Made by a program: the position numbers and the translations under genes
From: Larkinella soli
GTDB taxonomy: Bacteria; Bacteroidota; Bacteroidia; Cytophagales; Spirosomataceae
Assembly (NCBI RefSeq): GCF_003703975.1
Contig: NZ_QTJY01000009.1
Coordinates: 208,632 to 272,631, forward strand
Direction: 5' to 3'
DNA: 64,000 bases
Shown: positions 23,602 through 32,851 of the stretch, in pieces
How the letters are laid out: each line of letters opens with the position of its first letter
Numbering within the stretch: position 1 is the first letter of the stretch
The notes under the pieces: model-generated
Databases searched by the model: none
Seen by the model: the letters and a program-made list of their open reading frames with translations, nothing else
What the model was told of the DNA's origin: nothing

Positions 23602-25149
23602 ATGAAAAAAGCTTTCCTTCTTTTCCTGATCCTGACCGGCTGGTTTGCCGGCTGCCGGAATCCGCTGGAGAACGTCGAACTGACGTTTCGTAAACCACTG
23701 ACGACCTCCGTTCAGCTCGACTTCCGGACGCAGGGCGGCCGGGTAGCCGAAAACGTCAGCGTGAAGATCAAAGGCCGGGACGCCGACCAGATCGTGACCC
23801 TCCTGAATACCACCAACTTCAGAATTTCCAAAGACGGCAGCCTGCCGCTGGCGACTTTGGTGGCCCCCAGCCCGGAAAAACCGCTCTATTTTACGATCGT
23901 AGCCACGGCCGAAAACGCGCTGGAAACCGTGGTACCCATCGCCCTGATCGGCTCGGGCGTTCGCCGGCAAACGGTTGTCCTGACCGAGAAGGAGTCGAAC
24001 GAAGCTAAAAAGCTGGTGGCGACCACCACCGGGCAGAGCGCCGGAGACGGGGCAGTGAATGGTCCGCTGGTGATCCGGACGCCCCCGACCGAAGCCGGAA
24101 CCTCGGTGATTTCCATTCCGGCCGGAACCCGGGTGGTCGATGCCCAGAACCAGCCCGTCGACGGCCCGTTGACGGCCACCGTGCAGGTGATCCCGACCAG
24201 CCTCGTCTGGCAGCTGCCCAACGGCGGCAGCTTGTCGCGCACCAAAAAGATTACGGTTGTGGCCAGCGCCTTTCAGGCCGAAATCTACAATGAGGAATAC
24301 CGGCTGGTGAAATCGTTCTCGCAGCCGGTCGGGGTTACGTTCGGGCTGAATGCGGGCGCCCGCAATCCTGCCACCGGCCTGCCGGTCCGGGCGGGCGACG
24401 TGCTGCCGCTGTACAGCTACGACGGGGCCACCAACCAGTGGAAGGAGGAAGCGCCCGGTAAAGTGGTTCTCGATAAGGAGAACCGCCCGGTCATTGAAAC
24501 CCGCATCTCGCACTTTTCCACCTGGGTGGTCGGGTATGTGACGGAGCTTTGCCCCAACGACGGCGTTCGGTTCTCGTTCCAGAGCCAACTGCCCAACGAC
24601 TACGACTACAGCTATCGGGTAGAAGCCTTTTACGTCGACGGCGACAAGGCCGAGTCGGCGGGTAGTTCCTACTACCGGCTTCAGAACGGCTTCACATTTT
24701 CACTTCAGCACCAGTTATTTAAAGACCGTAAGGTGAAACTGAAGGTCTATGACCGGAACTCGTCGCTGGTCGTCGAGTCGCCGGTGGTCGGTTCCTGTGA
24801 TAACGTGACGGTTCCGCTGGATGTCCGGGCGTTCCGGCCGGCGGCCGGCGAAGCGCCGGTGAAAGCCAGCGTTCAGTTTCCGTGTAAGAACATTCAGCTC
24901 GACAAGCTGCCCGATCAGGTCACGACCTATTACCGGGAGTCCGGTTCGGCCCACTGGGAGCCGTTCCTGACCTTCAACAAGAGCCAGCTTGTCAACGGCG
25001 TGATGAGCCAGACCACCTACCGGGTGAAGAAAAACCGCAAATACGACTTCAGCGTATCGGTGCTGAGTTATGATTTCGAACAGCCCAACACGCTGATCGA
25101 TCAGAACGAATGGGTCATTAAGATCAAGACCAAAGAATTCTGCCAGTAA
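23602..25149 (+). CDS. Hypothetical lipoprotein
   Basis: A 515-residue lipoprotein with signal KKAFLLFLILTGWFAGC (Cys at residue 18). I recognise no named family. The first ~100 residues form a beta-sandwich-like region (VQLDFRTQGGRVAENVSVKI, PLYFTIVATAENALETVVPI). A central part has VISIPAGTRVVDAQNQPVDG and PLTATVQVIPTS, then VGVTFGLNAG, LPLYSYDGATNQWKEE and ISHFSTWVVGYV, which recalls ZU5- or autoproteolytic-like surface domains (inference). The C-terminal third has two further beta domains. It is five bases after the barrel gene and 47 bases before the heparinase-like gene, suggesting a surface complex, but the function is unknown. Confidence 0.75.
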   Translation: MKKAFLLFLILTGWFAGCRNPLENVELTFRKPLTTSVQLDFRTQGGRVAENVSVKIKGRDADQIVTLLNTTNFRISKDGSLPLATLVAPSPEKPLYFTIVATAENALETVVPIALIGSGVRRQTVVLTEKESNEAKKLVATTTGQSAGDGAVNGPLVIRTPPTEAGTSVISIPAGTRVVDAQNQPVDGPLTATVQVIPTSLVWQLPNGGSLSRTKKITVVASAFQAEIYNEEYRLVKSFSQPVGVTFGLNAGARNPATGLPVRAGDVLPLYSYDGATNQWKEEAPGKVVLDKENRPVIETRISHFSTWVVGYVTELCPNDGVRFSFQSQLPNDYDYSYRVEAFYVDGDKAESAGSSYYRLQNGFTFSLQHQLFKDRKVKLKVYDRNSSLVVESPVVGSCDNVTVPLDVRAFRPAAGEAPVKASVQFPCKNIQLDKLPDQVTTYYRESGSAHWEPFLTFNKSQLVNGVMSQTTYRVKKNRKYDFSVSVLSYDFEQPNTLIDQNEWVIKIKTKEFCQ

Positions 25150-25196
25150 GACCGGCCCTGGGTGAAGGCGGCTTACCGGCTTAGGGCATACTCAAC

Positions 25197-27158
25197 GTGC
25201 AAAGGACAAAAATTATAAGTCATTATTACTGGTTTTTCAACCGGTTTCGGGAGCTGACCAACACCGAGGTTCTCCTGCGATTCCGGCATTATGTTCGGAA
25301 ACAGGCCGATCGGAAGCAGGCCGGGCGGACGCCTTCGGTCAGCCTGCTTTCCTGGCCGGATTCGATCCTGACGATCAACCCCGCCGGCTTTCCGGCCATT
25401 TCATTCCGGACCGAACAGGCGATGTTCGGGCATACGCTCGACTACCGGTATCCGGTCGACTGGCACCTCGACATCAGTACCGGAAAACGGTTCCCGACGG
25501 AATTTGCCCCGAACATCGACGTCGGCCATCCCAAAGCCGGCAACGTATATTACGTCCGTCAGGTCAACCGCCAGTTTTTTCTGCAAATGATCGCCCTGCG
25601 CTTCCGGCTGACGGACGACTCGCGGCACCTGAACCGCTTCACGACGCTGCTGACCTCCTGGGTGAAGGCCAACCCTTATCTGCGGGGCGTCAACTGGACC
25701 AGCAATACGGAGGTCAGCCTCCGGCTGATCAACTGGTTCCTCTGCTGGAACATTCTGGACGTTTCGGGGCTGGTGCAGACCGACCCGGCTTTCCGGCGGT
25801 TTGTGGAGACGGTCTGGCTGCCGTCCATTCATCAGCATTGCGCCTACCTCTACGCCAACACGCCCCAGCAGGCATCGACCGGGAGTGAGTCGGCCGTCGG
25901 GTTCGCCGGCCTGTTCATGGCCGGCTCGTTCTGGCCGTTTCCGGATTCGGTCGGCTGGAACATCTACGCCATGACCGGTATAGAGCGGGCGATGCAGCGA
26001 TACGGCTTCGGCGAGATGGGCGGGGAGCAGGCCGACTGCCCCATGCCCCTGCTGACCGATTTTTTCGTGCTGGCCTGGGTGACGGGTCTGCGAACCGGCT
26101 ACCGGCTCTCGGCAGACTATCTCCGGGGCCTCCGAAACCGGTTCGACCGGATCGCCCAGCTGCTGGATACGGAAGGCAATCATCCGCTCTGCCGCCCGGA
26201 TGATGCCGGGCGGCTTCTGGACCTCGATGACCCCTGGTCGTTCAACGACTTCTGCTCTCTGCTGACCTCCGGAGCCATTCTGTTTCAGGACCCTCTCTTC
26301 AAACGGCGGAGCCGGGGTTTCGACCTCAGGAATCTGCTGCTGTTCGGTGAGGAAGGGCTGCGGGGGTTCGAGGCCGTTCCGGTGGAGGAGGCAGAGCCGA
26401 AAAGCCGTTATTTCTCCCGCGAAGGGCATTTCGTGTTACGGAAAAAAGAGCGTGAAAACGGCGAGATCTACGTGTATTTCGACGCCGGGAAGCCCGTGGT
26501 TCCCCGCCCCGATCAGCACGCCGATGCGCTTTCCTTCGTGATGCACATCGACGGAAAGCCGTTTTTTGTCGATTCGGGCCGGTATTTCAGTCCGGCGGAG
26601 CCGGGCTGGAGCGGCTATTTCGCCGGCACCCGGGCCCACAATACGGTCTGTATCGATTATCAGGATCAGGCGGAGCCTGCCCCGGATGCGGGCCACCGGT
26701 TCCCGGCGGCCACCACGGTTCTGCGGGCGCAGGGAAATGACTATGCCGACGAAATTATTGCCGCTCACAACGGTTATGACCGCATGGGATGTGCCCACGA
26801 GCGAAGACTGGAGTTCGACCGCATCCGGAACCGGCTGCTGATCGGCGACCGGATCGACAACCGGGAGAGCACCGGTCATACCGTCGAAGTCCTGTTTCAT
26901 CTTCATCCGGCGGTTCGGTTCCGGGCGCGGGGCCGGAATCACTTCGTACTTTCGCACCCCGGAACGAAGCGGCTCGTTACCCTGCTGATCGACCCGAAGC
27001 TACAGGTGGAGGTGATCAGCGGCCAGGTCCGCCCTACGCCCCTGGGATGGTATTCGGAGGGATTCGACCAGAAACAGCCTGCCTCGGTCTTCCGGGCTTA
27101 CCTGTCGCTCGGCGGAGAAGACCGGGTCAGCCTGAACCACCAGATTTCGGTTGAATAA
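25197..27158 (+). CDS. Heparinase II/III-like (alginate-lyase-type) protein
   Basis: Predicted polysaccharide lyase of 653 residues. The N-terminal half is an (alpha/alpha) toroid: YRYPVDWHLDISTGKRFP, VYYVRQVNRQFFLQMIALRF and INWFLCWNILDVSG are typical blocks of the N-terminal heparinase domain. The C-terminal half is the heparinase II/III beta-sandwich: SRYFSREGHFVLRKK, DQHADALSFVMHIDGKPFFV, DSGRYFSPAEPGW and FAGTRAHNTVCIDYQDQ, which contains the conserved His region. No signal peptide is seen, and the GTG at 25197 is the only early start. Such proteins often sit in exopolysaccharide loci; none is visible here. A T-rich hairpin terminator follows at 27196-27223. Confidence 0.85.
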   Translation: MQRTKIISHYYWFFNRFRELTNTEVLLRFRHYVRKQADRKQAGRTPSVSLLSWPDSILTINPAGFPAISFRTEQAMFGHTLDYRYPVDWHLDISTGKRFPTEFAPNIDVGHPKAGNVYYVRQVNRQFFLQMIALRFRLTDDSRHLNRFTTLLTSWVKANPYLRGVNWTSNTEVSLRLINWFLCWNILDVSGLVQTDPAFRRFVETVWLPSIHQHCAYLYANTPQQASTGSESAVGFAGLFMAGSFWPFPDSVGWNIYAMTGIERAMQRYGFGEMGGEQADCPMPLLTDFFVLAWVTGLRTGYRLSADYLRGLRNRFDRIAQLLDTEGNHPLCRPDDAGRLLDLDDPWSFNDFCSLLTSGAILFQDPLFKRRSRGFDLRNLLLFGEEGLRGFEAVPVEEAEPKSRYFSREGHFVLRKKERENGEIYVYFDAGKPVVPRPDQHADALSFVMHIDGKPFFVDSGRYFSPAEPGWSGYFAGTRAHNTVCIDYQDQAEPAPDAGHRFPAATTVLRAQGNDYADEIIAAHNGYDRMGCAHERRLEFDRIRNRLLIGDRIDNRESTGHTVEVLFHLHPAVRFRARGRNHFVLSHPGTKRLVTLLIDPKLQVEVISGQVRPTPLGWYSEGFDQKQPASVFRAYLSLGGEDRVSLNHQISVE

Positions 27159-27195
27159 ATGATACCCGGTGAGTAGTAACATGGATAGTTGAACA

Positions 27196-27223
27196 AAAAA
27201 ACCAGTCAGACGACTGGTTTTTT
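27196..27223. terminator. Bidirectional terminator
   Basis: Arms AAAAAACCAGTC (27196-27207) and GACTGGTTTTTT (27212-27223) with loop AGAC. It separates the heparinase-like gene from the convergent small gene at 27281-27502 and can serve both. Confidence 0.88.
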
Positions 27224-27280
27224 CTTTTGAATTCTCAAGAAAGAGTACGGGTGGGTACGGTGCAAAAGGAACGCTTTGGT

Positions 27281-27502
27281 TCAGTTACCGTACAAAAGTT
27301 TATAACCCTCCGCAACCAGCTGGCTGGCATCCGAGTCCTGAACCACCCAGTAACGGTTGTTACCCCGGGTGACGATCTGGACATTGATCCCCTCCATGAA
27401 AAACCGGTCGGCGCATTTTACTGCCTGAGAGATACTCCGGAAGTGATGGGACGAAGTTTCGTTGATCAATAAACTGGTTTTCCCCAGGGCCGTTCCTCGC
27501 AT
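27281..27502 (-). CDS. Small hypothetical protein
   Basis: A 73-residue protein with no signal or membrane segment. Its beta/alpha pattern (SLLINETSSHHF, SISQAVKCADRFFMEGINVQ, IVTRGNNRYWVVQDSDASQL, VAEGYKLLYGN) is compact and looks like a real globular protein. It starts at an ATG after an AT-rich upstream region and ends at a good terminator. I cannot assign a function. Confidence 0.6.
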   Translation of the reverse strand: MRGTALGKTSLLINETSSHHFRSISQAVKCADRFFMEGINVQIVTRGNNRYWVVQDSDASQLVAEGYKLLYGN

Positions 27503-27772
27503 GGCTTTAAAGGTAGAACAGAGAAAAATGTTTACAATATTAACGAAATAGTAACCAATTAAGTACTACTACTTATGAAATTTATTCTGCGGTAGCATAA
27601 AGAAGGCTGGTGGCGGCTGAATTGCCGGACAAAATCTTTTTTGTTATAAAGCCTGCAAAAATAATTACATATTTTTTGCGTATAGCCCCTTTTCTACAAT
27701 TCTCCCCGGATTCTGCCTTCGGAACCGGCCGAAATGCAGCACCCGGGGAGGTGGAACGGGAGGGAGAAACCG

Positions 27773-30700
27773 TTAATTTTTCAGCACTTTAATCGTTCGC
27801 AGCCGGTGGTTTCCCCGGCCTATCTGAAGCAGATAGAGACCCGACGGAAGCCGGAGGGAGCGGAGATCGAGGGTGGCTTTCCGGTCTTCCACCAGGACGG
27901 CTTCATCTCCGACGGGCCATTCCTGGCCGGACGTCGAGAAGATCGAGAACCGGTAGGGGGCCGCCGGTCCTTCCGTGTCCGGGCCGGCCGACGGAAGGGT
28001 GACTTCCACGCGATCCGCAAACGGGTTCGGGTACACCTTCCAGACATCCGGTTCGGCATCCCGGAGGCCTTCCGGGACCGCCTGCTCGGCGGCCATCCGC
28101 CCGCCGGGGGCCGTAATCGTAAACCGGATCGTCCGGCTGATCAGGGGCGTACTGCTGCCGTTGGGGCCTTTGAAGCCGGTCACTTTCAGCGTATAGGTGC
28201 CGACCAGGGGCGTAATGCCGCCGTTATCCCCACAGAGGCCGTAGGGCGCAAAGTTCTCCGCAAAGGTGACGGTCCGGGGGCCGGTCAGTTCGAACTTCAC
28301 ACTCTCCACTTTGGTGGCAACCGCGCTGAAGATGTTGATCGATGAGGGCAGCGTGTTGATCGGAATGCGGGTGCCTTCGTTCAGATCGGTGATAAACTGA
28401 CGGGCGGTGGCGGTCGTACCGGCTTTGAAAAGCTGGATGGTGATGTTTTCCACCACCTTCAGCGTGAAACCGGCCGTTACGGAAGCGCCCTGGTTGTCGG
28501 TAGCTTTGGCGGTCAGGGAGTACGAGCCGGCCACGGTAGCGGTTCCGCTGAGGAGGCCCGTCGTCTTGTTGTAGGTCAGGCCGGCCGGCAGTCCCGTCAC
28601 ATCAACCGATGCGATGGTGCCGTCCGAATCGGAGAACTGCGCTTTCCCGAGCGTGTAGCTGAACGGAAGCCCTACGGTGGCCGACTGGCTCACCGGAGCC
28701 TGAACCACCACCGGCGGCTGGTTGACCGGCGGGGCAGGGGCCTGAACCGTGAGCGTAAAGGTGGTCGAGACGCCCGCGCCCTGATCGTCGGTGGCCGTAG
28801 CCGTCAGCGTGAAGGTGCCCGCGGCCGTGGGCATACCGCTGAGAGTGCGGGTTTCGGAATTGTAGGTCAGCCCCGCCGGCTGCCCGCTCAGGTCCACTTT
28901 GGTGATTGATCCGTCGGCGTCGGTAAAGGTGGCGGCCGGAATCGTCAGGCTGAAGGTCTGCCCTACGGTAGCCGTCTGGCTTGGCACCGTTTGTGCCACG
29001 GTCGGGGCCTTGTTGGCCGCCGGCTGCACACTCAGCGTAAAGGTGGTCGAGACGCCCGCGCCCTGATCGTCGATGGCCGTGGCCGTCAGCGTGTAGCTGC
29101 CCGCGGCCGTGGGCGTACCGCTGAGGGTGCGGGTTTCGGGATTGTAGGTCAACCCCGCCGGCTGACCGCTCAGGTCGATCCGGGCAATCAAACCGTCCTC
29201 GTCCCGGAAGGTTTCTTTCAGAATCGTCAGGCTAAAGGCCTGTCCTACGGTGGCCGACTGGCTCACCGGAGCCTGAACCACCACCGGCGGCTGGTTGACC
29301 GGCGGGGCAGGGGCCTGAACCGTGATCGTGAAGGTGGTCGAGACGCCCGCGCCCTGATCGTCGGTGGCCGTGGCCGTCAGCGTGTAGCTGCCCGCGGCCG
29401 TCGGTGTACCGTTAAGAGTGCGCGTATTCTGGGTGTAAGTCAGTCCGGCCGGCTGACCGCTCAGGTCCACTTTGGTGATTGATCCGTCATCATCCCGGAA
29501 GGTTTCTTTAGGAATGATCCAGTTGAAGTCCTGGCCCACGGTGGCCGTCTGACTTGCTATGGCCTGACTGACTACCGGAGCCTGATTCGGCTTCTCGCTG
29601 ATCGTGATGACAAAGCTGACGGTGGCCGCTGCGGTCGGTGCTGCCAGCGCTTGGGTGGTCTGGCTGCCTTTTGCCGCCGTCGACGGACCGGAGGCCCTGA
29701 CCGTCACGGTCGTGGAGGTCGGACTCGTCGGAACCCCGCTGATTTTGCCGGTAGCAGGGTCGTGGCTGAGGCCGTCCGGTAGCCCGATCACCTCGATGCT
29801 GGAGACGGGGCCGGTAAAAATGTCACCCGGAATGACCAGGTTGAACGGCTGGCCCACCGTGGCGGTCTGGTCCGGGATGCTTCCGGCCACCTGCGGTTCT
29901 TCGGTCGGTGCCGGGCCGACCGTGAGCGTAAAGGTGGTCGAGACGCCCGCGCCCTGATCGTCGGTGGCCGTGGCCGTCAGCGTGTAGCTGCCCGCGGCCG
30001 TGGGAATGCCGCTCAGGGTGCGGGTTTCTTCGGCCCAGGTCAGCCCTTCCGGACTGCCGTTCAGGTCCACTTTGGTGATTGACCCGTCGGCGTCGGTGAA
30101 GGTGGCGGCCGGGAGCGTGAAACTGAAGGATTTGCCTGCGATGGCGGTCTGGTTCTCAATGGCCTGGGCCACCACGGGCGGCTGGTTGGCCGGAGCCTCC
30201 GTCACCACCACCGTCACGAGGGATGGGGTATAGCCGCCCACGCCGTCGGATACGATCAGGCTGACCGTGAACGTCCCGGTATTCGAGGGTGTGCCGCTGA
30301 AGGTACGGGTCGTTTTATCGTAGGCTATTCCGGGAATACTGCCGCTCACCGAATACAGGAGGGGCTGACCCTCGGGATCGGAGAAAGCCGGCAGGGTGTA
30401 CGAAAGGGTCTGGTTCAGGAAGGCCGTCCGTACGGAAAGGGTCGGAGCCACCGGCGGCTGGTTGCCCGGTACGGCCGGCTGGGCCGTCGAGGCCGGGCAG
30501 TTGAGCGTTAGCGGAGAGCCGTTCAGGTAATACGCCGAATGCTGCACCCGGAGGCTGATCGTGTGCGGATTACCGTCTTTGAGAGCCGCAGGAATAACGA
30601 ACTGAAAACCGTGGGCGCCGTTGCCTTTTCCGGCCGCTTTCAGGTCCGGGCGGGTTACGTCGGCCATGAGGGTCCCGATGACGGTGGAGCCGTCGAGAAT

Positions 30701-32569
30701 TTCGACAGGCAGGGTGGAATCGGGCAGGTTTCGGTCCCAGAGCCAGCCCCAGATGTCGCCCTCGCACTGATAATCATCGACAAAGCCTTCAAAGTCTCCC
30801 GTCCGCACCGGGGGCCTGGGGGGCTCGCTCACGACGGTGTCGGGTTCGTTGACCGTCAGCCGGAAACTGCCCCCGGCCGTGGCTCCGACCTGATCCCGCG
30901 CCGTCAGGGTCACGGTGGCGACGGCGGTCTGGCTGGGGGTGCCGGTGATGACACCGGTGGAATCCACCCAGCGCAACCCGGCGGGCAGGCCGTTCACCTC
31001 CACCGCGAGCGGGCCGCCTTCCGGGTCGGTGAAGGCCTGGCCGATACTGTAGCTGAAGGGGCGGCCTGCCACGGCTTCCTGATCCGTCAGCGTGGCCGTC
31101 AGCTTCGGAGCCTGGTTGATCACCGGCGGTTCGTCGCGCAGCAGGTCTTCGTCCAGTTCGATCCGGACGGGCTTTTTGCCGTTGGCGTTGTAGCGGGTCG
31201 TCCATTTTTCCTGCGGGGTGTAGTAATCCAGGAGAACGGCTGAAAGCTTGTAACCTGTGGCCGTTCCGGCGGTCTGTACCTGAGTGACCGGTTTTTTCAG
31301 CAGGCTGTCGGCGAGGACCCGGGCCACGATGCTGGCCAGCTTGGGCTGGGCATCTTTTCCGCCGAAGTTTGCCAGGGTAATCATGGTGGCGCCGTGTTCG
31401 AAGCATTGCGCCACCTGCTGGTAGTAGGTATCGATGCTGACCGAATTATGGAACATCCCGTCGACGGCGTTGATCAGGAAGGCCCCCGGGCGGAAGTTGC
31501 TCCGGACGAGGTCCATCGAAAAGCGGTGGTTGTAGTCCGGGCCGTCGTTAAATTTCAGGCCGTCGGCGGTCTGGCCGAGGCTTTTAAAGGCGAAGGTGCC
31601 GCGCAGACCCGAAATCCGGTCCCAGACGCAGCCGTGCTGGTTGACGACGCGGATGGTCGGATCGACCGACTTGACGGAGTTATTGATGCCCTGCAGGAAG
31701 TTCTGGAGAATCCGGTGCCGGAACACGTACCAGTCCTGCCCCCGACGGCCTTTCGTCACGGCCGAGTAGGGGTCGCTCGACTGGTAGGCCGGCGGCATGA
31801 CCTGGCCCCACTGGCTGAAGCTGGTGCCCCAGCGGAGGTTCAGCCCGGCGAGGGTAAAGCGGGCCTGAAGATACTGACGGAAGGCCGACAGCATGGGAGC
31901 GCTGTAATCGAACGGCACCACGTATTTCGACTTGCCGGTCGGGTGCTGAACGGGTGAATATTCCGATTCGAGGGCGGGCGAAGTCACCACCGACATGAAC
32001 AGCAGCCTGCCCTGTTCGTGGAGGTAGTAATACCGCCGGGTGCATTCTTCCACGAAGGCGTTGACCAGATTCAGGCTGGGCTGATGGGCGAAGCTGAACT
32101 GCGTCATGCCCTGGCCGTTGAGCCGCGAACTGTCGGCCGCCTGCATGGTTTCCTTCTCGGTCCAGAAACCGTCGGTCAGGTTCGCCATGCGGCCCACCTG
32201 GATGCGGAGAGCGACCTTCAGCCCCATCCGGAGCGCGGTCTGGACGTGTGAGTCCACCACCGACCACTCCGGCGGGCTGTTTCTCGTCGGATAAACCTTA
32301 TCCCAGTGAATGGAGATTTCCACGGCGTTGCAGCCGACGGAGGCCGAGTGCTCGATCCGCTGGTCGTCGATGCGGGGGTCGGTTTCGAAGTGGAAGATGG
32401 TGACGCCGATGTAGCGCTGCGTCTCGACCGGGACGCCCGGCGGGTTGGCCCCGGACCGGGGAGAAGCGGTCGGGTGCGTACCGGCCATCGACTGAAAAGC
32501 AAGAATGAATAAAGCAAAAACCGGGGGAGAGAGTCTGCGGAAGAGAAGTAAAAGTAATCCTGTCGTCAT
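27773..32569 (-). CDS. Very large T9SS-secreted protein: glycosidase-like head, eight Ig-like repeats, sorting domain
   Basis: About 1598 residues. A signal-type hydrophobic stretch (PPVFALFILAFQSMAG) opens it; I chose the ATG at 32569 because the longer frame begins with TTG. Residues to about 480 resemble a beta-galactosidase-type TIM barrel (SVGCNAVEISIHWDKVYP, GLKVALRIQVGRM, LRWGTSFSQWG). Then come eight putative-Ig repeats of about 90-100 residues. These have motifs such as FTDADGSITKVDLSGQPAGL, TRTLSGTPTAAGSYTLTATA and TDDQGAGVSTTFTLTV, with a separate GWLWDRNLPD-type domain after the first. The end is a T9SS type A sorting domain (WKVYPNPFADRVEV to LRTIKVLKN). It is probably released or anchored at the surface. 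The repeats are nearly identical at DNA level in places. Confidence 0.88.
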   Translation of the reverse strand: MTTGLLLLLFRRLSPPVFALFILAFQSMAGTHPTASPRSGANPPGVPVETQRYIGVTIFHFETDPRIDDQRIEHSASVGCNAVEISIHWDKVYPTRNSPPEWSVVDSHVQTALRMGLKVALRIQVGRMANLTDGFWTEKETMQAADSSRLNGQGMTQFSFAHQPSLNLVNAFVEECTRRYYYLHEQGRLLFMSVVTSPALESEYSPVQHPTGKSKYVVPFDYSAPMLSAFRQYLQARFTLAGLNLRWGTSFSQWGQVMPPAYQSSDPYSAVTKGRRGQDWYVFRHRILQNFLQGINNSVKSVDPTIRVVNQHGCVWDRISGLRGTFAFKSLGQTADGLKFNDGPDYNHRFSMDLVRSNFRPGAFLINAVDGMFHNSVSIDTYYQQVAQCFEHGATMITLANFGGKDAQPKLASIVARVLADSLLKKPVTQVQTAGTATGYKLSAVLLDYYTPQEKWTTRYNANGKKPVRIELDEDLLRDEPPVINQAPKLTATLTDQEAVAGRPFSYSIGQAFTDPEGGPLAVEVNGLPAGLRWVDSTGVITGTPSQTAVATVTLTARDQVGATAGGSFRLTVNEPDTVVSEPPRPPVRTGDFEGFVDDYQCEGDIWGWLWDRNLPDSTLPVEILDGSTVIGTLMADVTRPDLKAAGKGNGAHGFQFVIPAALKDGNPHTISLRVQHSAYYLNGSPLTLNCPASTAQPAVPGNQPPVAPTLSVRTAFLNQTLSYTLPAFSDPEGQPLLYSVSGSIPGIAYDKTTRTFSGTPSNTGTFTVSLIVSDGVGGYTPSLVTVVVTEAPANQPPVVAQAIENQTAIAGKSFSFTLPAATFTDADGSITKVDLNGSPEGLTWAEETRTLSGIPTAAGSYTLTATATDDQGAGVSTTFTLTVGPAPTEEPQVAGSIPDQTATVGQPFNLVIPGDIFTGPVSSIEVIGLPDGLSHDPATGKISGVPTSPTSTTVTVRASGPSTAAKGSQTTQALAAPTAAATVSFVITISEKPNQAPVVSQAIASQTATVGQDFNWIIPKETFRDDDGSITKVDLSGQPAGLTYTQNTRTLNGTPTAAGSYTLTATATDDQGAGVSTTFTITVQAPAPPVNQPPVVVQAPVSQSATVGQAFSLTILKETFRDEDGLIARIDLSGQPAGLTYNPETRTLSGTPTAAGSYTLTATAIDDQGAGVSTTFTLSVQPAANKAPTVAQTVPSQTATVGQTFSLTIPAATFTDADGSITKVDLSGQPAGLTYNSETRTLSGMPTAAGTFTLTATATDDQGAGVSTTFTLTVQAPAPPVNQPPVVVQAPVSQSATVGLPFSYTLGKAQFSDSDGTIASVDVTGLPAGLTYNKTTGLLSGTATVAGSYSLTAKATDNQGASVTAGFTLKVVENITIQLFKAGTTATARQFITDLNEGTRIPINTLPSSINIFSAVATKVESVKFELTGPRTVTFAENFAPYGLCGDNGGITPLVGTYTLKVTGFKGPNGSSTPLISRTIRFTITAPGGRMAAEQAVPEGLRDAEPDVWKVYPNPFADRVEVTLPSAGPDTEGPAAPYRFSIFSTSGQEWPVGDEAVLVEDRKATLDLRSLRLPSGLYLLQIGRGNHRLRTIKVLKN
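28690..30130. repeat. Long coding repeats of Ig-like domains
   Basis: Units of about 290-300 bases recur in the large gene; the string GTGGTCGAGACGCCCGCGCC appears near 28762, 29044, 29335 and 29936. The units at about 28740-29030 and 29930-30130 are close to identical, pointing to recent duplication or gene conversion. Confidence 0.85.
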
Positions 32570-32851
32570 AACGGTTGAACAAACGGTTGTGTGTACACTC
32601 AATACGGCATTGGGTTGGGTAAAAGAGTCCGGGCCGATGCGGAGTCCGCAGCCGGAACAGTTTCATATCGATAGGATTAGGGGGATGCTGGAATCGCTGG
32701 AAATATGTCCGATAACTGATAGCAACTCCGACAGTAGCTATCAATAGCAAAATGAATGCCAACGCATTTATTCTTTTTCGAATAAATACTTGTCTGATAA
32801 AAGGCTACACGGCCGGTAGGGAATCGGGAAGAAAAAAAGGGAGGGGAGGGG

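Noticed and set aside
28991..29482. Plus-strand open frames over the Ig repeats
   Set aside because: They arise from the repeated GC-rich units of the minus-strand gene.
28690..30130. Evenly spaced repeats as a possible CRISPR array
   Set aside because: Units are about 300 bases, translate in frame and encode Ig domains.
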